Positions 10,729 through 22,327 of a stretch of 64,000 nucleotides of DNA are shown in pieces. How positions within the stretch are numbered: the first letter of the stretch is position 1; each line of letters starts with the position of its first letter. Source of the stretch: Herpomyces periplanetae. Its lineage: Eukaryota > Ascomycota > Laboulbeniomycetes > Herpomycetales > Herpomycetaceae. The notes beneath the pieces were generated by a model. It was not told the DNA's origin, searched no databases, and saw only the letters and a program-made list of their open reading frames with translations. The stretch is taken from positions 39,829 to 103,828 of the forward strand of contig WMKJ01000042.1 of NCBI GenBank assembly GCA_009733715.1. Reading direction: 5' to 3'. The position numbers and the translations under genes are program-made.

Positions 10729-12977
10729 ATGGAAAACTCATCCCAAAATTTACAACTATGTTGTACTGTGGGTATAATTGGTCTTGGTGCTATGGGAAAA
10801 GTCTATGCTAAATTGCTTAGTGAGGCGGGCTGGAAGTAAGTTTTTTCACCTTACTATAATCACTAACTAGCATTACTCTATTTGTGAGTTGTTTTTTATT
10901 CTTTTTTTGGTTAGTTTCTCTTAAACCACCCTACTTTACTCAATTATGATGACCGTTGAGCGCATTTGGCTAGAGTATTGATATTCTACCGGAAAGTTTT
11001 CGTCGTTCTGTCCTTAACTTTATCGGTGCATCTTTCTTTGATGAACAATCTCGCTACCTTATATACACTGCTCTGATATATTTTTTCCTCAATCTCTTAT
11101 TTTACTATACTTCCCTAATATTTTCTGTCCTCTGCTAACATAAACTTATACCTCCATATATCAGAAATTCTCTTAGCCTGCTAACTTTTGCCTCGCATTT
11201 AACCTTATTCCATTAGCGTGAACGCATGCGACTTACCTCAAAATTTCGAAGTCCTCAAAAAGTTCTTTGCCCCATATGTATTACCATTTGATTATTGCTT
11301 AATTTTTCAATTCATGCATTTTACACATCCCATTGACTTGATTGTGCTTTCATCCGCTATGTCCCTTAATCTACAGTTTGTTCAACCAATACCCTGATAT
11401 AATTTACCAACACGTTAACTCAGCCTCGTGTAAGTTTACTGGATAACGGCAATCTAGTATCCAGGTCTAGCGATTTTATCATTTATAGTGTAGAAGCTGC
11501 AAACCTTGAATCTGCCGTCAGAGCCTACGCATCATGTACGCCATTTTTATGCTTCATTTTTCAATTCTCATCACCCTCTAAATCTGCTTTATATGTTGCA
11601 GCAACAAAAGTAGGTGCCATTGTCGGTGGACAAACTTCTTGTAAGGTTTTCGAGGTTGAAATCCTTGAAAAGTATCTACCGCCTGATGTCGACATTGTAA
11701 CTTGTCACTCCCTGCATGGTCCGGGTGTGAGTCCAAAAGGGCAACCCTTGGTAAGCTGTGTATTCCAACTCTCGTGTTTATCTGCCAATAATCTGCCTGA
11801 CCTGTTTTTCGCGTACAATTATTTAGGTATTAATACAACATCGAGCGTCCGATGAAAGTTTGCGCAAGGTGGAAAGCATATTAGCATGTTTTCAATCAAA
11901 ATATGTCTTTATCAGTGCCAATATTCATGATCGAATTACCGCTGACACCCAAGCCGTTACCCATGCAGCATTTCTCAGGTACACTTGCCAGAACTACTCT
12001 TCAATTACCCTTTTCTCATCAATGTTGTTTGCTAACCCTGTTCGCTGTTAAGTATGGGAGCTGCCTTTGCTGCTAACCAAAACTATCCTTGGGAAATGCC
12101 GCGATACATCGGGGGTATTGAAAACGTCAAGGTTAACGTTACTCTACGCATATACGCAAACAGTTGGCATGTATACGCCGGTTTAGCAATTCTTAACCCA
12201 ATGGCCAAACAGCAGATTCAGCAGTATGCTCAGTCTGTAACCGAATTATTTAAGCTTATGCTTGAGGGTAAAGCAGATGAATTGCGATCACGGGTGTATC
12301 GTGCTCGTGAAGCCGTTTTTCGTAACCGTCCATCAAGCTTACTCCTCGACGATAAAATTCTGGATAAGTTCAGCTTGGGTGACATGCCTCCGGAGCGCCT
12401 CAAAAACACACATTTAAGCCTCCTCGCCATGGTTGATTGTTGGTGTAATTTGAATATTGTACCCTATGACCATATGATATGTTCTACACCGGTAAGCGAA
12501 TATCATTCATGAACCGCTATACCTATTATACTTACCCTGACATGTACAGCTGTTTCGACTATGGCTGGGAATCACGGAATATGTTTTCCGTAATCCCACA
12601 CTCCTGGAAGAATGTCTAGATACGGCTATCAACGACACTACCTTTAGAACGGACGATATTGAATTCACGTTTGCTGCTCGTGTACGTGCCAAATTTACAG
12701 TTTCTACACCAACGATAACTTCTTTACGTTTAATAAATTAACACAGTTAATGGCATAGGATTGGAGTCAACGCGTTACACTGGGGCTAATGGATTCGTAT
12801 CGTGATAAATTTGAGGAAGTACAACGATATTTCACACCTAGATTTCCAGAGGCCACGAAGTTGGGTAATGAAATGATCAAAACCATATTAGAGCGAACTG
12901 AACAACCGGCTTGTCAACCTCGACAAAGCAACCTTTGCCGACACGAATCGCCAGAATGTGTTCCAGAGCAAGTGTAA
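10729..12977 (+). CDS. TYR1: Prephenate dehydrogenase (NADP+), tyrosine biosynthesis
   Basis: Tyr1 oxidatively decarboxylates prephenate to 4-hydroxyphenylpyruvate, the step committed to tyrosine. Eight exons (10729-10835, 11217-11277, 11424-11535, 11602-11750, 11827-11978, 12053-12491, 12550-12681, 12759-12977) give 456 residues, close to the 452 of yeast Tyr1. The dinucleotide fold is at the N-terminus (GIIGLGAMGK, residues 15-24). Then come SRSSDFIIYSVEAANLE, VGAIVGGQTSCK, and CHSLHGPGVSPKGQPLV around residue 129. HRAS and the helical dimerisation domain with PWEMPRYIGGIENVKVN follow. Intron 1, at 381 bases, is unusually long for this window. Every join keeps frame and restores family motifs, for example WNVNACD at the first join. 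It converges on the coiled-coil gene. Confidence 0.95.
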
Positions 12978-13210
12978 TACGAAAGTAGGAGTATTACAGG
13001 AAGTTCTGAATTCACGCAAACCGTGCACACCAAACTTATCATTCTGAAATTACCATGTTTGAATTCGCACCAATTTTTTCAGCTTTATTAACACGGATTT
13101 TGAATACCTAAAACAAATTCAGGTTGGCTAACGACAAGTTCATTACCCTTTATCGTACCATCAAGCTTAAAGTCCTGTCATGTATAAAGAATATTGGTAT
13201 CATTCTTGCC

Positions 13211-16068
13211 TCAATCATCAGTCATCTTTCGGTCACCCGTACCAACATTGATTTTGTCGACATTATTTCCCATTCGTTCAATATTGCTCATGATTCGACT
13301 TTTGTACGATTGTGGAATCGGAATTTCCGTCCCGAATTGCGATGCAGACGATGATCCTGAAGAAATTGATGACACTGATGATGATACTGATGGGGGTCTG
13401 AATGATCCGCCATTATTAGAAAACTGGGGTCCCCTTAGTCTTGATGCTACGGTTTTACGATCTCTTGTTGCGACCGTTGTATCAACGTAGGCTGTTGGAG
13501 TAGTTGGCGCCAGCGTGAGGGCGGCATGCTTCACTGAATTCGCCGATGGATTAGCAGTTGATGCAGCAGGGTATACGGATGCGTCAAATGTAGATGCCTT
13601 CGATGTTACCGGCTTTGCAGTTTTGACATCTTTAAAATTTTTTGAATCTTCATTACCGGATAAATCGCCTGTTTGTAAGGATAGCATCTCATCAACGGCG
13701 GCAACCAACTCGCTCTTTTCAGTTCGCTCTCGTGCCAATGTCATCTCCAAGCTGACGACCTTATCGCGAAGTGCGGCTATCTCCTCCTTGGCTACAGATA
13801 GTTCATAGTCTTCCTTGACCAGATCCGGCTTATATTCTTTAACTTCGCCAATGCACATACTTTGGTCGACGACTTTTTGCTTCAAGTCTGCATTCTCTTG
13901 TTCAAGGTCTTTTATACGCATTAATTGACTTTCATTCTGCTCCCGCAAATCGGTTGTAATGCGTCTCGCACGATCCTCGAAGCCTTTCTTCAAGCCAGCG
14001 ACCTTATTGACATGTTTCTTTTTATAAATAGAATGCAACTCAGTACTTAGTGCGTGAACCTTAGCATCAATTGCCTCCTGAACTTGATTCAGTGTAAAAA
14101 GCTGAGTCGACGTTCCGTCTGCTTCGGTTACCGTAGTGGGAGTCGTAGCAGCGGCTAGTCTTCTCTTCTCAGCTTCTTCTGCTCGCTTTTCAGCTTCTTC
14201 AACCCTTTTCTCGGCCACGGCGAGATCTCGGCGGTTTTTTTCATGTTCCCTTTCACCTCTTAACACTTCAGCCCTTACATTTTCTAAAACTTCTTCAAAT
14301 TCGGCCCTACGTGCCTCCCACGCAGCTTTCTCACGTTCAACGTGTTCGCGCGCGGATCTTTCTTCTCTCATCGCTTCAGTAGCTGCACCAACACGCCTTT
14401 CAGCATCCGCGACGGCCTGTTTTAATGCCATAACTTCCGCCTCCCTACCGGACAGCGTAGCTTTTAAGGCGGACACTTGTGACTGATAATTCGATTTCAA
14501 TGTCTCTAGCTCTCGTACCGTGATACTTGGAACGGACCTTGGAGTCGGTGCAGGCGGTAAATCAAAATCCAGTAGATTGAGGATAACACTTTTTGAACCA
14601 GATCCATTACCGTTATCTCGAAGGGGTGTACCTGGGCGATTTCTCTCTTTTATGGGATCTTGTTTGCCCGGTGACTTGTGTTGATGAATATAGGCCAGAA
14701 GGTTTGGTTCAGTTGCCATTTTAGTAGGAGAGTTTCGTCGAGTGGGCGAGTGCTTTCGAGATGAAGATCCTGTTATATCAACCTGTTGGGTAAAGTCGAT
14801 TAAGAGATTTGTCGAATCGTTGCTGCAAACACTCGATTTTAGCGGTGACCTCGCGTGAACTCGAGTTCTGACGGGACTTTCTGGATGCATCTTGGGTTTG
14901 AGATTCTAGTTGTACGTGTAAGTTGGGAAACAATGTTAAAATATTAGGTACTTACCATTAAAGGGCATGCCATTAAGTGGGTGGGAGATTGTCCTAGTCT
15001 GGCAAACTGGGTCATATCGGCATTATGAACGGCAGAAAATGTACTGAAACAAGTATCATCAGCTGCCATTGAGTTGTCATCGTTATCACATTCTTCGTCA
15101 TCGTTGATTTCTCCTTCATCGTTTATGGAATCTGGCGTTGGGTTAGTTTCTTTTAATTGAGTAGGCTTGGGAGGAAGTATGAGATCCTCATTGTCGACTT
15201 TAGTTTCTTTTTCCGAAGCGTCAACTCTGTCCTCGTTACCTCGCGAACCAGAATCGACGCGTTGTTGAGCCTGAGTGTCGGATGATCCTTCAGTGGTAAA
15301 CGGATCTAGTGTTGCAGTTGATGAAGCTATAGTGGGCTCTTGAGAAGTTCCCGCGCTGGGTTCGTCAAATTGAGCGGTATCAACGCCATTGTGCCGAAGG
15401 GCTGCGTTCATTTTCTTTTTGAGGATTGGACCAACGGTTGCAGCAGAGCTTAGTGAAGCAATAAAAGTTCTGCGAGCAACAATTTCGGCAGCGTCTGAAC
15501 GGACGGAGTGGGGGGTTTGTTCGTCTGTGAACTGAGCCATCGAAGAACTTGAGGATTTATGAGAAACAGAGCATTCGATATCCGAATTTTCAGTCCAGTA
15601 TTGTGAAATAGTTACTTTGGTGGGGGAAGTCTTCTGACGTATGGGAGATGTGTTGGCGTACTTATGTATGAAATCTTTCATCCTGTTCATTGAGGACATA
15701 AGTGGGGTCCTTTTGCGGGTGGAATCCTTGCCTGAAGTTTCAAGGTCTACGCTATCATCAATTTCCGAAGCAAAAGCACTGGTGTTGGAAAAGGTTCGCG
15801 CTATTGGTTGTAGTGAAGAAGAGGGGGGAGGTGGAATTGGTGGATTGGTCCCCTGGTTCTCCATATTCTCAGAGCAAACTTCAGAAACAAAAGGAGAAGA
15901 GTTGGGGGGTTTTCTCGTTATGGCTGTCGGGGTTGATGGAAAGTCTGAATCCATTGGCACGGATTTTGGTGCAGGGTGTAGGTTTGTATCCATTGTATAC
16001 TTTTCACTCTGCATTGCACTTGTTCGGTTCAAGTTGAAGGGAGAACTTGGCGTTAGGGGACTGAACAT
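13211..16068 (-). CDS. Long coiled-coil protein, possibly spindle-pole or microtubule associated
   Basis: Two exons, 14956-16068 and 13211-14905, joined in frame, give 935 residues. The first half is Ser/Pro/Thr-rich and probably disordered, with TPTKVTI-like and SPT/SPR phosphorylation-type sites. It ends in an ordered-looking element, CFSTFSAVHNADMTQFARLG, then QSPTHLM. Next come TNLLIDFTQQ, LNLLDFDLPPAPTPRSVPS, and a heptad-rich coiled coil from about residue 505 to 775 (Glu/Lys/Arg/Ala-rich, with LHSIYKKKHVNKVAGLKKG). The basic Ser-rich tail contains KSRIMSNIERMG. I recognise this arrangement as a conserved filamentous-ascomycete protein often annotated as an M-protein-repeat coiled coil. 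A role at spindle poles or on microtubules is only suggested by that resemblance. The gene model is strong, the function weak. Start is the first ATG of the frame. Confidence 0.85.
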
Positions 16069-17165
16069 TGTCGATTTTGAATAAACAAATTTCCCGGTGA
16101 CGTTGAGGAGAATTTCAAAATAATGACGAGTGTGATAAAGAAGCTGGGTCGACCTATAACTTAAAGAAGGTGATAAATTATGTTGAGTAGAGATCTGTCG
16201 GCACGATCAAGGATAAAAATGCTGGGGCGAAATCATAGAACCGCAAATTAATACAGATGCGTATGTTGAACTTTTGGTGTGAGTAACGTTTGAAAAATTT
16301 AGCGGGAAACGCGAAGGGGGGAGGAAAGGAAGTTTAGTGTTGACGGAGAATGACCTCGAAGAAAAGTATCGTGGAGCGTATTAATGCAGAGTGGAGAAGT
16401 TTGATGATAAGATATCAAAAGAGTGAAAGTTTACGGCAATACTTGAGCCTTGTAGCTTGGTAAAATATGCAACTCGATGAAGGATGGAGCTTGAGCAGAA
16501 TATGAACACGAAATTCAGTGATGGTGATTTAGCGTCCGAACGCTAATTTGAGATTGCCAGAGCAAGTTTGACTGGGGAAGATTGGAGTGAAGTTTATAAT
16601 TGGGGATGTTCCGGGTGAGTATAGCTGCCGTTATTGCTGTGGGCGGCGCTGGTGCGAGGATAAAACGCGTATGTAGATACACAAGATGGGAGATGAAAAA
16701 AACCCGGAGTTAATCAACACGGTAGCGTACACATACAAATAATAAGTTTTGATTGAGTCACAAGGAAGGGAACTGTAGATCAAGGTGAGAATGGTCAACA
16801 AAATTTGAGAACAACAAGAAGAATAAGAGTGTATAAACCAAGGAAACCATTCAACGTAAGTCTACTGAATTAAGGAGGGTAAAGAAGAAAATCAAGTTAG
16901 GAATACGTACAAGTGGAGCACAAATGCACCAAGACCGGGACGCACATACGCACTCGTTTTCTCTTGATACAGTGCGTAAGCAACAAGCAACATGCACAGT
17001 TTGATTCAAACACTCGCACTTGAAATCTCAATACAGAGTAAACACATCAGGAAAAATTGGAAGCTTTGCAGAAGTAAACAAAACATGGACACCGAGAGAC
17101 CAGACGAATTGGCACGGCAACAGAAGGGGCAATTCCAAAAACGGAAAAGGAGAGTGGGGCTGCCC
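16069..17165. other. Purine-rich intergenic region upstream of the coiled-coil gene
   Basis: About 1.1 kb with no supported gene. The plus strand is visibly rich in A and G, so the minus strand, which would be the leader of the coiled-coil gene, is CT-rich. The same composition is seen upstream of other genes here. The short open frames around 16,990-17,220 lie in this biased sequence and look accidental. Confidence 0.5.
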
Positions 17166-17207
17166 TGCCTCGTCTCAGCCCTACGTCCGTAGGGCTGAGA
17201 CGAGGCA
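17166..17207. repeat. 42-base perfect inverted repeat (20-base arms, 2-base centre)
   Basis: The left arm 17166-17185 (TGCCTCGTCTCAGCCCTACG) is exactly complementary to the right arm 17188-17207, with only TC between them. It does not extend further, since the bases on either side (C and T) do not pair. The arms are far more GC-rich than the surroundings. A CACGTG at 17214-17219 follows seven bases later, and the sequence changes from purine-rich to T-rich at this point. It could be a cruciform-forming site, a binding site for a dimeric protein, a relic of a mobile element end, or a hairpin in a transcript. Confidence 0.9.
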
Positions 17208-20200
17208 TTCGGGCACGTGATATCGCCTTTTCCCTTTTTTGGTCGATGAGTTTGTTGTATTGGCTTTATCGGTATTTTAGTATTTGATTTTGGTTGTATC
17301 GTGTATATATCGTTGAATAAACTCGTTATAATCCGTAAGAGTTTCTTGTTCTAGCCCCTATTATAGTCTTATGTGGATGTTTATCGTAAAGTTTTCAATA
17401 GTCTTTTTATTCGGATTTTTTACATGAGTTATACGTGAAACTATACATGTACATATGTACGGCTATACTTTTTTATTGATTTTTTCAACTAGTTACATCA
17501 CGGATTTTATATTAGTGCTGTATATCGATGTTGTCGATCTAGAATTGCCAAAACCAAGGTTTTAAGGCACGTTAAATTCATACCTTATCATAAGTCCACG
17601 AGCCCCGAGACGCCAGTCATACCAGATTAATCGTAGGTATGTTAGCGACGCTTTGAAGTAAAGTATGTAGCATTTAACATTGCTTAATGTGTTAAAACTA
17701 AGCCTCCATCATTGTCCTACTCAGTTCATATTCATATTTCCTCCCTTAGCCTACATCTACCTCTTAACCTTTGTACCTTGTTCCAATAAACTTTCAACTG
17801 CTCTTATGCTTTTTCTTTCACATTGCTCTTACTCCCACTGGCTGTTGCTTACTTTTAAATTAGCAACATGGTCAACTGTCAGACATTGAATCCTGTAACT
17901 TAGCGTATACACCGTTAATGTTTTCCTTAGACTCTTCCGTATCAGACTCATTTATGACCAATACCATCGTGTTCCATTAAAATATCCGTATAAATGTCTG
18001 ACCTATCGTATCAAACGATCCTTTCTTCACACTGTCCCGCTCCTCGTAACGTCTATGACCTCATAAAGTGATACCAAATTTAATCGAGTAGCTTGTTCCC
18101 TTTGGAATGCTACCTCTGACATTCTACATGTATAATGATACTTTAACCTTTTAGCCTTTACAACGTTCTACTCAATTCGCATACGCATACATTCGCTGTT
18201 AACCGGTTTATCTGCTTGTTTCTACATAATAATTTCCATTCTCACGTTAAAAATACGATCAGTCACACTATTATTTACTGCTACCGATTTAAACTTCCTT
18301 CTTCGTTTACCCTATGTAATTCAGTTAGCCGGGTAAAATTTCACGATGCCCCCCCCCTTTTTTATCATGAAGTCCCGTCGTCAAATATGAACAGAAAAGT
18401 TCATCGTAGAGTTACCCATGGACACACAATCTCACCCTCTGACGAACAGTCAAACCTCGGCCTATTTACTCAATAGGTTCTATACACGTTAAAATACCTT
18501 TTTTCTTTTCTATCATTTGTTAAAACTGACCATCCGTGAGACGATTTGGCCAATTGTAGCATATACTTGCTCGCTTGTCTATACTCTTTTAAACATTTTC
18601 CAGCGTCCGTGTTTCTTCTAAAAGTATAATAACAAAAAAGCTTTAGTTAACTTTTTACACAATATAATAGGACACTTCCCTTAAATGCAGGAAACCTTGA
18701 ACATACCAACGACCTGCCGAGCCGGCATTGGCATGGTTATTTGATGCATCGATAATGCTTGGACCAATTACACAAGAGGAATTTCGTGAAAGATATTTTC
18801 CTCGAGACGACAGGGTATATGTGCGCGCAAATCTAATTATTCGTTCATGGAACTGTTGAAAGTAATTAGCTACCAAATTAAAACAGTAAAAGTTTTGTAT
18901 AATACATCAAACAGATTAAATCAAATCGTATATGTATATATGCATGCGATTAAGGTAGAGTCTGATACTTTAACTTTACATATAATATCTTGTGTTCATG
19001 AGGGATTATAATGGGAACTTTGTGAATATTAAATCTTAAACCATTAGTTGAGGTCAATTAATACGTGATGGGTAGATTAAAATTAGACGGGCCAATGTGT
19101 TTGCCTACTATAGCTTTGTCCATCACATTTTATTTACTTCATTACTCCCTTCATTTGGCAGAATATTTAATCAGTCAAGTTATGCAATACAAGCTCAACG
19201 CTACTGTAAAATTTACAGTTATTAATTCTGCACCTCCTAACCCTATAAACAAAATCGACTAGGCTCCTGGTAATTGATTGTCCCCGTGTCCCTGCTAATA
19301 CAAAATTTACTATATTATCTCTTCTATGATCGTCATTCTACATAAGTGCATGTTATCATCACAGGGCGCTTACACGTGAAAATGATACTTGATCTGTATC
19401 ATAAGTTTAATACTTTCAAATAATACAACTAATAATAAAGTGTAAATTGGATCAACATGTGTATAACACTCTTGTTGCGCTTCTATAAGACACCGATTTT
19501 CATCATAAAAAGTTTTATTACCATAGCTTGAAAAATTAAATGCTGTGAAAATGGATAGTTTTCGCTTGGGAGAGTTATTAATGAACGTTATTTACGAGAA
19601 GCAAAATCAATGGTTTTATATTTCGGGGAGAGTTGCATAATACAAATGATCGTATTGATAAACTTTTCTGGGTAAATTGCCGCCACGAAAGTGGAAGATT
19701 AAAGAATGAATTATGATATAAAAGTTTTAGGGAAAACAATAATGGTAAACTACTGGATGAAAGTTGTTGATGAACATGCTAACTGGACAAAAATTTTTCA
19801 TCGTATTCACGAATTGGATCAGGTTAGTAGCGGTATTTTACCCATTTGAAATATTTAAATAATCGTGCATGGGATTATTGTAGTGTGTAGCAATGATAAC
19901 TCAATGTATTAATGAGCACGGACGAAGGACACATCCTCTTCGCAACTCTCAAATTTGTCGGGAATAATGTGAAACTTGAACCAGGAAGTGAATGTTAAAT
20001 GTGATATAGCCTGCTAATTTAGAAACGCAAGTTTCACAAATCTGTACACCTCTAGTTCTTCACTTGATCCGAACCCGAACCAAGACATTCGTTGATACTT
20101 TGAACATTACGGTGTACAACGTTTGACGGACGCCTTGCATCAATCTAGTAGCCATGGTAAAATAGTATATCCTCCTGGTTACTTGGGCATGGTTTCACCC

Positions 20201-21780
20201 GGCATAATATCCCCGTCGTTCATGCTTTATCTTTATGGCTCAATCATAAGTACGTATCATGAAATAATTCTTTATTATGGATTGCTTAATCTTTAATAGC
20301 TCATTTTACAAGCTAACGGAAAGTTTCCTGCGTAAAGTAATCGGCTTAATTGTTCAAGCGATATTTACTCTTGGTGCGTTTGGGGTGTTAAGCTTGGGGG
20401 AGCTAGGTAACGAATGTATAAAAATATCTTGTCATGACAGGCAAGGTTGAGTATAAATTTTCAAAATGGCTGAAATGGCGCTACTTTGATAAAACAAACT
20501 TTATTTAAGCAACAATCATATATCATGACTACCTAGTAATGTGAGAAACGCGTTTATGGGGGGGAGGGGAAGAGAAGGGAATTGTGTGCTAAAACGTATT
20601 TTAGTTGAAAAGTTTAACTGATTGAAGATAGCTAATCTTTGTGAGAGTTAACCAGAGGAAATGAAAAAGATGGTTTTGTGATATTCAAGCTAAACAAGTT
20701 GCGACTCATTAAGATGTTAGCTTGTGAGTACAAAGTTATGAAGGGATAACGGGCTTCTGTTTAGTAGTTGAATAACTATTTACTATATCAGTAACAAACG
20801 GAAGATTTTGGAAGCAATGATTTGGATATATAGGCAGTGAACGGTACTCTCTTTAAGGTTTCTGTGATAACTGACCGGTAAACAGTTGGCACGATGATGA
20901 AAGGTGGATGGGCTTTAATCGACGGTAAAAATATTTTTCAGGATGTATACATCATGATTATTAGTGGTGAAGAAGAAGTATTTGATGGATAAAATAACGT
21001 TTGTACTACCAACTTACAGCATGAATAGGTGGAAAGTTAAGTTCTTGTGTCTACAAAGTAATATTAAAGTGTATACAAAATTATTTACACCTTGAATTAG
21101 CTTTAACTGGATAACTGTAAATGACACAAATTACGAAACTCTATGTAGAGTAAACTCGTTTTTGGAAATTCTGTTGACTATCTCATTGTGTCGGGGATTT
21201 CGCGATGCATATAGACGGGGAGAATTGTAAATATGAAGAACGAGGGTATTATGATGGGTTAAAATAAACGGGGATTAGAGAGGAAAGAGATGTGAACTGG
21301 TTAAGTGAGGGTTGTATAATACATCTGGGTGGAACCTGTGGTGATAAAAAATGAAGTGCACAATTTGATGGAGCATCGAAGAAGGGTTAAAAGCAGAGTT
21401 AAACCTGTTAATCAAAATAATAGATAAAAGTATTAACGAAGGATAAAATTTAGCATATAATGATGGTAATAAATAGATAGATAGACCTTGGACAATGATT
21501 TATATACTAGAAGATAATTTAAAAAAATAACAGAGGATGGATTAGCGTTGGAGGTAATAGAGAGAAAATTAGAGTAGACAGGGCAAGGGAATATAGGGAA
21601 TTTAGGATCTTAGTATAATCAGATGGAATGAAAATAAAAGAGGGAAAAAGGAAGAAAAATAAGATAAAACAGAAATAAAAAATGGCAAACTCCGAATTTC
21701 ACGATAATTTTGATGCAAAAATTTCCCAAAGCGGAAATTCGGAAAAAGGTTTTTAAGCAAAGACGGGCAAAGTGCGGGTA
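17208..21780. other. Gene-poor region, about 4.6 kb
   Basis: No open frame above about 90 codons and no family resemblance in any frame. I looked for tRNA T-arm patterns, common snRNA cores and ribosomal RNA and saw none. From 17,230 to 18,600 the plus strand is T/C-rich. From about 20,500 to 21,700 it is purine-rich (for example the G-rich run near 20,558-20,578), which by analogy with other genes here would fit a CT-rich leader of a minus-strand transcript beginning near 21.7 kb. A weak possible exon with a following GT donor is at 19,742-19,823. Candidates are a non-coding transcript, a decayed gene, or a gene with very short exons that I could not assemble. Confidence 0.4.
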
Positions 21781-22327
21781 AAGTACGGGCTAACTACGGA
21801 CCCGCACGGCCACTTGCCGACGTAGGGGACTGCACGTGACTGGGCGCGCCGGTGCGTGAGTCGGCTTAATAAGGCCGCGGCAGCAGGTTATTCCGCACCG
21901 AGCACGTGATTCGCAGCCGTGGGTTCGTGGCCACGCGCCGGATTTTTGGGTTCGTGAATTTCGCTTTTCCCCAAAATCTTTCGAATCTTATACGTTCAAT
22001 GCGTTACGTTCCGGTTGTTCTTCTCTTTATCGTTCCCTGTTATTTTTAAGAGACATTTGGTGTTCATATTCTTTCGCGCTCGTTTCCATTCAGGTATATT
22101 TCGGCTCCGTTGTCGAATTTTCGGCATAGTTTAGTTACCCTTGTTCATCCTATTCTACTTGAATTTCTTCACCATACCACTCTTCAAATTACCTTCTTCT
22201 TCTCATATAAAAATATTATCTTTTTCACCATTTATATCACTTTCTTATGCTTTGACTAAACTTAAAATCTATTCTTACATTTCTAGCCTATTTACTTCTT
22301 CACCATAGCTTTCCCTCACCTTTAAGA
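21781..22327 (+). promoter_or_regulatory. GC-rich core and CT-rich leader upstream of the Sip5-family gene
   Basis: A locally GC-rich patch (about 21,780-21,960) contains two CACGTG boxes, at 21833-21838 and 21903-21908, the second followed by ATTC. It gives way to a strongly CT-rich stretch, about 21,965-22,327, ending at the ATG. This looks like a promoter followed by a pyrimidine-rich 5' leader. The sequence is purine-rich on its other side, so the patch may drive transcription both ways. Confidence 0.45.

Noticed and set aside
17166-17207. Palindrome as a bacterial-type transcription terminator
   Set aside because: This is a eukaryotic nuclear sequence with spliceosomal introns; no basis for an intrinsic terminator here.
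18655-18876. Minus-strand frame of 73 codons in the gene desert
   Set aside because: It reads protein-like in places (IIDASNNHANAGSAGRW) but has no family match and I found no flanking exons in phase.
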